Source: Paraconiothyrium sp. Pb-2020 (Eukaryota; Ascomycota; Dothideomycetes; Pleosporales; Didymosphaeriaceae). From it: a stretch of 64,000 bases of DNA. Below the pieces are notes generated by a model. That model did no database searches, was not told the origin of the DNA, and was given only the letters and a program-made list of their open reading frames with translations. Numbering within the stretch: position 1 is the first letter of the stretch; every line of letters starts with the position of its first letter. Made by a program: the position numbers and the translations under genes. The stretch covers positions 1,240,001-1,304,000 of the forward strand of contig JAJUBI010000005.1 in the NCBI GenBank assembly GCA_022419385.1, in the 5' to 3' direction. This document shows, in pieces, positions 58,156 through 64,000 of this stretch.

Positions 58156-59533
58156 TCAATTCTCGACAAGAATCTTGAGGACAAGTCTGCCCTCCTTGTC
58201 TGTGGTTTTCCCGGCGAGCTCGAACGCTTCCTTCGCTGCAGTGAGTCCTCGAAAACGGTGCGTGATCATGCTGTCTAGATTTGGTAATGCTCCGGAGGAG
58301 AGAATCTTAATGCCCGTGGGGTACGTATTGGCATACCGGAAGATGCCAATGATATCCACTTCTTTCAGATGTGAAGCTGACATAGGAAGGGTCTGGATTG
58401 GAGTGCCCATACCGACCATGATGAGTCTACCGCCAGGTCTGGTTGACTTTGTGAAGGTTAGCATCATATTGCTTGCAGTAACGATAGACGTACGTAGAGC
58501 CCAGCCTGCATGCAAATCTCCTTTCCGGTGCAGTCGAACGTCACGTCGGTGCCTTCAAAGTCTGGGTCATTCAACGAAGCAATCTGCATAACATCTTCAG
58601 CCAATTCTTTCGCGACTGCTAGCTTTTCAGCAGTCTCGATCAAGTGTCTCCGCGGATGAACGATGTAGCCCTTGTGTGCGAAGCCGTTAGCCAGAGCGTA
58701 ATTGACGCGCCCGCTGTCAATGTCGGCGATGACTACAGTCGTAGCACCTGACAGTTTGGCCATTGCAGCCGTCAGCAGGCCAACGGTGCCCGCACCAAAA
58801 ACAGTCACCGTATCGCCTTGCTCTATCGATGCCCTGCGAGTTGCATGTATGGCAACAGACAAGGGCTCGAGCAGAGCGGCAGAATCCATCGAGACATGTT
58901 GGGGAATCCTAGCGCGGGATGTCAGCTTTTTTGCTTTTTCAACGGTTCATGCAAGACATACTTGTGGCACCACTTAGCGGGGTGATTAATGCGTTCCTGG
59001 AGCGTACCCTGGAAATGAGGCACAGATTTGGCGCTACTTCGGAACCTCATGCCGGGGCAAAGGTTATATCGACCTCGTTGACATGACCGACAATTGTCGC
59101 ACGGTACGCCAACCTCAAGCGCTACTCGTTCGCCAATCTGAAAACCAGTGACAGCCTCACCGATGGCGACTACTATCCCAGCGGACTCATGGCCTAAAGA
59201 TAGCGGCTGCACGGCCTGAAGATCACCGTTGCGAAACTTGTTGTAGTAGGCGACATCGCTCCCGCAGACGCCAGTGGCTTTGATAGCGACCTGCAATTCA
59301 TGGGGACCCGGGTCAGAGATGTGTCGAGTTTCCTGTTTCGTATGGTTAGTGTTTGTGTACGAGACAGAAAACCCCCACGAACGGTGGGAGTGTGGGATGC
59401 AGTGGACGGAACAGGGAAAGCTTACGAGTCGTAAATCCCTTGGCCCATACAGGACGGACGCAACTACAGTGGAAGGCTTGGAGTAGTGCCGGGCAGGGAT
59501 GGGGTAGATATCTGCTAGAGCGGATGGTGCCAT
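58156..59533 (-). CDS. zinc-dependent polyol (sorbitol/xylitol-type) dehydrogenase
   Basis: Exons are 59533-59426, 59332-58962, 58908-58494 and 58446-58156 (394 aa), joined by introns of 93, 53 and 47 nt. The MDR zinc-enzyme pattern is complete. The catalytic zinc ligands sit in GVCGSDVAYY (Cys) and LGHESAG (His, Glu). The structural zinc loop has four Cys in PCDNCRSCQRGRYNLC. The NAD-binding motif is VFGAGTVGLLTA with ADIDSGR after it, where the acidic residue favours NAD over NADP. The last exon begins STRPGGRLIMVGMG, as in L-iditol/sorbitol and xylitol dehydrogenases. It oxidises a polyol to the ketose, for example the second step of pentose use after xylose reductase. L-arabinitol dehydrogenase is a close alternative. 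The N-terminus is about 20 residues longer than usual. Confidence 0.88.
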
Positions 59534-62500
59534 TACGAAAGACTTTGATGGTTAGGCACGGCAAAGAAGAGGAAGGAGGAAGATTGAGGAGATAGCTGGA
59601 CAGACCACCCCACGGGAGACGTGGAGGTTGATATACATGTTGGGAACTACCCGCGATGTCGGCAAGCTAGGCCGGGCTCATGCTGCTTGGTGTGTCGGCG
59701 CGAGATAGCAATGGTAGAAGAATGAAAGCAGAGCATCCACGTCATTTGCTCGGCGGGTCAATTGGGCGGGTAGTACATGGTTAGGGATGCGCAGGAGAAG
59801 CACTTGTCGGGATGGCTGCTGCATCGCGTAGCCTCTTTTCTTTAGCCCCGTTGAGCTGTTATATAAGATCCATGGACGAGGCCAGATCTGTTGCTGTAAC
59901 GAGAGGTGCTCGGACCAGGTGGAGCAAGCATGCGATGGCATGAGTCGCTTGGGCCACGCAGAGCTAAACATGCACCTCCTTGGACGTTATTTCTACCGGA
60001 TCAGCAGCTCGACAGCTACGGACGCAAGCGTGCAAGATCTGTTGAGAGTGTTCCGACAGCAAATGGGCGCTGTGGAACTGCGATAAGGCAGCGTCGCCAT
60101 CGGCGCTGGATCTTGGTTCATGAGGGCTGCATGGACGGCAAGTTTGGGTCGTGCGCGGTATCTGGCTGCAGTTTATCGGACGGTAGGCATAGCTACCGGT
60201 AGCTGCAGCGGGCCAATTTTTCCTGGACAGACGTAGCGCAGGACGACGGTTCAGGCTGATATGCGGGCTGGCCGAGACGGTCGCACGTAGAGGTCCATCC
60301 ATGGAGCTCGATCCATGGACGGAGCGAATGCTGCGGCTCAGCTACCACTTGCTCCACTGATCCTTCTGGCACGATTCCGGGATCTGATGCTGCGTGTTCT
60401 AGCTTGTAAGAAAATCGCTTGGTCGCTGTTATCTGACTCGGCCAGGTTTCTTATGCCCCGAACGTATCCATGTTCGGAAGGGCAGTTCTCGGTCTGATGT
60501 TGCGTGCGAGGGCACCCCGATCCGGCCAGCGTCAAAGTATAATACATTTCGTATAGATTCAGGGGCACGAGGCCGTTGGACGGCTCGCCTCAGCAAAGGG
60601 TGCGACGCCGGTAGAGCGCATCGACGAAGCGGTAGCGCGTGCGGTACGTACCTCTCGCCCATGCCCCGCGACCAGGATGCGCCTTCTGCAGAGCGGCCGG
60701 TTAGTCGAGTGGGCCACGCCATGACCATGCATGGCGGCACTCTACCGAGACTGTTGGCGAAATATCGGGTGGCATTACCAGATGTCTGGTACGGAGGTGC
60801 AGCTGAGCTTATCATTGCATCGCTCGCGTCGACTCGCCGTGACCTTTTCTGACGACCGCAAGGGGCTACAAACAATACATTGCAGTGGTCGACTCAGCAC
60901 AGCAGCGCCACGCATCAACTGACACACCGAGGTACCTCGAGGTACTGACCGCAACGACGGCGCTTTGACATGTGGGCGTCGGCGGGGAAACAATCTCCCC
61001 TCAATCGTGAGGTCGTGCAATGCAGCGGCAATCATTGCAAGTCCGCTCCATCGCCCTTCCGCGCAAGAGCGTGATAGCTGTGCGCATCGACGAGGCTGGT
61101 GCGGATCGCCAGTCCAGTCGGTGCATCAATGCTGTCGACGTGCCAGAAAGTGGCCGGTCGGCATCTATCTACTGCCGGCGGCGGGACTTTGTGCTACAGA
61201 ACGGTTCGACCTTTAGCACATTTGTCATTCCTGGAACGGCCTCATTCTACCTCGCGACCCAATCACGGTATGCCCTCGGAGGACGACGCGGGCCAGGAGG
61301 AACAGAGGGCGTGCAGCAGGAGGCCGGGAGCGACGAGCCACTTATCTCGTATACGAGAGAACGCTGGCTGTCCTGAGCACGCCTTAACATGTGCGCTATG
61401 CGCCGCACATATCACGTCTCCCCAGCCAGTTGGAGCGGAGAGCCGGGCGTCATGGATGCAAATGCAATCGAATAATCGCCAGCTTCGCAGCCAACTGATA
61501 AGGCACGTTGCGGCCGTCCACGTCTTTAAATTGCAAAGCCGCATGTCTACCATGCCAGATCTGCACTAGACGTCACATACGATGCCCCAGGTATAACAAG
61601 TGCGCGATGGGAGACCCTGTACGTCCACGACAGGCAGCGAAAGAACACTGTGAACGAGGGCGAGCCAAGCCCTGCACCTACCGCTCGAAGCGGTATCGTG
61701 GATGCAGTGCACACTATGGACGCGGCAACGAGGCCGCCTTGACTCTGCTCGTTCCATCCGCCATGGTGACAGACAGCTGCTCCTTTGCTGAATCGGCACC
61801 ATGTCTACGGTACTATGCCGAGTCCTGTCACCTTCAGGTCAACCATCTGCAAGCGTCAGACAGGGCTGTCGCTCATGGAGGAACGCGCACCGTCATGGAC
61901 CACGCGCCGTAGCTATCAGTTGCCATCTCGCACGCCTTCGCAATGACATTAGGCGAAAGTATACCGGACATGAAGCTCCGCTTCCACCGTGACAATAGCT
62001 TCGTCCGCTAATGTCCTACCCGCTCAACACTGCCGTCGTTTCGATGCCGCTGCAGGCAAGTCTCTGGCGACGCGAAGACCTGGCGTTAGGTCAAAGTAGC
62101 GAGAGCCACAATGTAGTGAAGCTGCACCTGGGGCGAACGCCTTCGGTAACATCGCCCTTTTAGATTAGTCTGTCCGGCTTGGATACTCTCTGAGCTATGT
62201 ACTGGTACATATGCTTGTCGCCAGACTTGTAGACCATGTGATTCGAGTAGGGAGATTGTTATATTTCTGCTGTTCAATGCCTGAGATTGGGACCGAACAG
62301 CCGACGGAACTTGACATCCACAATACCGCCTGATCGACCTGCCTCGCTGAGTCATGTGCCTTCCTCGCTAGCACATTGGCCGATATCGCATGTGTACAAG
62401 GGCCTGAAGGAAGTACAGATACCTCCACCGCCAAAGCGGCCGAGAACGCAGGCAGGCACGTACCTCCTACACACCCAAGGATACCCTGTCGCACTACGAG

Positions 62501-62568
62501 CATGTGCCCCACCAAGAGACCCTAATCGCGCCATTCCCGTCCTTCATCCGACAGCTTGCGGGCGGAGC
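59534..62568. other. GC-rich intergenic region with relic-like fragment
   Basis: About 3 kb. No complete gene. TTATATAA lies near 59858-59865, about 325 bp upstream of the dehydrogenase start. The stretch 61523-61690 (+) reads CQICTRRHIRC and later CERGRAKPCTYR, half of a Zn2Cys6 cluster pattern (see findings). Other frames (for example 60429-60875 -, 61020-61376 +) are long only because stop codons are rare in GC-rich DNA. Confidence 0.35.
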
Positions 62569-64000
62569 TTACAAAGAGCTGCGGGTTCCTAGGCCTTGCT
62601 TGTCGAGCCAGCTCACAATGATTGCGTTCACCTTGTCTGGCGTCTGGGTGAGCGCCCAGTGTGACGCTCTAACTTCTCCTCGCGTCAGATTCGGAATAAA
62701 GCGCTCCATGCCTTTGGACATCTCCGGCTTGAGGACGCTGTCTTCGGTAGCCTGAATGAAGAGCAGTGGTACCTCGATTGTTTTCTTGTCCAGGAGACTG
62801 TCAAATGTGTCAGCCATAGTGCGTCGAGTGTCGGTACGTCTTCAATGACTCACGCTTGGTCTTGCTCCCAATTCACTTTTCGAGTGCGGTACCAGTTTAC
62901 TGATGCTTGTCAGGTGCTACATAGGTAAAGAGTAGGCATGTGGCGACTTACGAGGACCATGAATCCCGTGGCGACTATACTCCTGTACGTAATGGTCGAG
63001 AATCTGATATGATTAGTTCATGCAGCAGTAACTCGTACCTCCCGACCAACGCCGCCGTGTACATGTAGAGCTCGCCTTTTCGGCTTCCATGATATGGGTC
63101 ACTTGATGCCGCAGATCGTTGAGCATCGATCTGACTTGCACTGGGCGCCCTGGAGAAGACGATCTGGTACCCAATGGGCTGCTCTCGTGACCTCTTTTGA
63201 GATGCGGGTGCTCGTCAAGTCCGCGTAGTGTTACTTCCCATGGGGAAAGAGATCGCCGGTGAACTGACCTTGCCATTCAGAAGTTTGCTCTCCCCAATAT
63301 GGGGAAGCTTTTCGACCAGAAGTCCCTTGTTTGGATCAAAGGCCACTTCGCCACTGGGCGTACGTCCGCCATAGATGGCTTTGAGGAACTGCCTTATCGA
63401 TTGCTCGTCGTTGACGTGCTTCTCCACATCGCCGGAAGCGAGGTGTAGCTGGTAGCCAAATTGAGGCAAATACTTGCTGACAAGATCTTCGTTCGACAGA
63501 TATTCCTCCGCGGGCGGCATGTATGGCGTACAGACCGCGAATACATGACTGACAAGTTCCGGGTGCCTGCACGATGTCAACCATCAGATCTCATCCCCTA
63601 GTGTCTTCCTCCTGGAGGCGACTCACCATTGCGCTGTACGATACACAATCATGCCTCCCCAATCATGGCCCCCCAAAATTATTTGTGGTGCGTCGATCAC
63701 TTTGGCCAGTTCAGCGAGATCATCCGCAGCTTGTTTGTAAGAGTACAGGGAAATGTTGCTCGGCGGAACCTCTGGAGCATCCTATATGTGAAGTTTAGCC
63801 TTGTCATCTGCCAGTGCAAAGGGTAAGATCTGTCACAGCCCAGGATGCCCGTGGGCATGAGCGGGATAGCTCTCTTGTATGGTTGCGAGATAGTTCGTGA
63901 CCATATTTGTGATATCATGAAGTTGCAAGTACAGGCGGATGAAGCTTACCGTGCCCCCATATCCCATCATATCCGGGGCTACCACTCTGAAGCCCATGTC
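62569..64000 (-). CDS. epoxide hydrolase (alpha/beta hydrolase), 5' part outside window
   Basis: Six exons are visible: 64000-63950 (partial), 63781-63627, 63566-63269, 63003-62952, 62899-62854 and 62797-62569. All have GT-AG borders and matching phases. The start and the upstream oxyanion HGWP motif lie beyond the window end. The visible part begins at FRVVAPDMMGYGGT, as in soluble epoxide hydrolases. The nucleophile loop GGHDWGG has its Asp, the lid segment ends HGPLNWYRTRKVNWEQ, and the acid-bearing IQATEDSVL is followed by the catalytic His in ASHWALTQTP. About 263 residues are visible before the stop at 62569. The intron between exons 3 and 4 is long (265 nt). Substrate unknown; roles in detoxification or lipid-epoxide turnover are usual. 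Confidence 0.87.

Noticed and set aside
60293..60320. Imperfect inverted repeat with two CCATGG words
   Set aside because: Arms are only six bases perfect with a non-symmetric centre; expected by chance and no associated gene.
60429..60875. 148-codon minus frame upstream of the dehydrogenase
   Set aside because: No domain, signal peptide or splice signals, and overlapping frames on both strands.
63013..63276. 87-codon frame within the epoxide hydrolase gap as a coding exon
   Set aside because: Joining exon 3 directly to 63003 gives the family sequence (LLNGK then ILDHYVQEY); the 265-nt gap behaves as an intron.
1..64000. CRISPR arrays, tRNA/rRNA genes, transposons, telomere repeats
   Set aside because: None seen by eye on either strand; a small degenerate element or a tRNA with intron could still be missed without a tool such as tRNAscan or a repeat library.

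Overview
The window looks like a scaffold piece from a filamentous ascomycete (Pezizomycotina, probably a Dothideomycete). Genes are split by short GT-AG introns, mostly 43-70 nt, with GTAAGT/GTACGT-like donors and CTAAC/CTGAC-like branch sites. The clear homologues are fungal: BimD/Spo76-type Pds5, a HET-domain protein, xylose reductase, Csn6, a family-X DNA polymerase. Intergenic spaces are 0.5-3 kb. I see no bacterial or viral genes, CRISPR arrays, rRNA or tRNA genes, or intact transposons. All exon models were drawn by hand from splice signals and protein continuity.

Layout. 1-7.2 kb has no supportable gene. 7.2-11.2 kb holds a secreted Cys-rich protein (-), mitochondrial BOL3 (+) and a small orphan (-). 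11.2-13.9 kb is empty. 13.9-20 kb holds a secreted feruloyl-esterase-like enzyme (+), a large orphan membrane protein (-), a small GPI-type Cys-rich surface protein (+) and a D-amino-acid oxidase gene (+) with an in-frame TAG. 22-28.1 kb holds a medium-chain NADPH reductase, a D-xylose reductase with a TATA box, and a polytopic membrane protein, all (+). 30-31.8 kb has a four-TM protein (+) facing an F-box protein (-). 34.4-37.6 kb has a low-complexity orphan (+) and Sec61 beta (+). 38.4-40.3 kb is a HET-domain gene whose frame breaks twice. 41.1-50.7 kb has a dual-specificity phosphatase (+), PDS5 (-) and TTI1 (+), the last two sharing a 540-bp divergent promoter. 51.3-57.1 kb has a small secreted protein (-), DNA polymerase X (+) and CSN6 (-). 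58.2-59.5 kb is a polyol dehydrogenase (-), 59.5-62.5 kb is empty except for a zinc-cluster-like fragment, and 62.6-64 kb is the 3' part of an epoxide hydrolase (-) running off the window.

How they fit. Housekeeping genes (PDS5, TTI1, POL4, CSN6, SEC61B, BOL3) alternate with saprotroph/accessory genes (esterase, xylose reductase, polyol dehydrogenase, D-amino-acid oxidase, epoxide hydrolase, secreted Cys-rich proteins). Xylose reductase and the polyol dehydrogenase are the two kinds of enzyme used in fungal pentose catabolism, but they lie 33 kb apart and are not a cluster. I did not find a convincing new multi-gene system. The best leads are the interrupted oxidase gene, the double-frameshifted HET gene, the ATG-only coding exon of SEC61B, the PDS5/TTI1 intergenic repeat, and several orphan secreted or membrane proteins.
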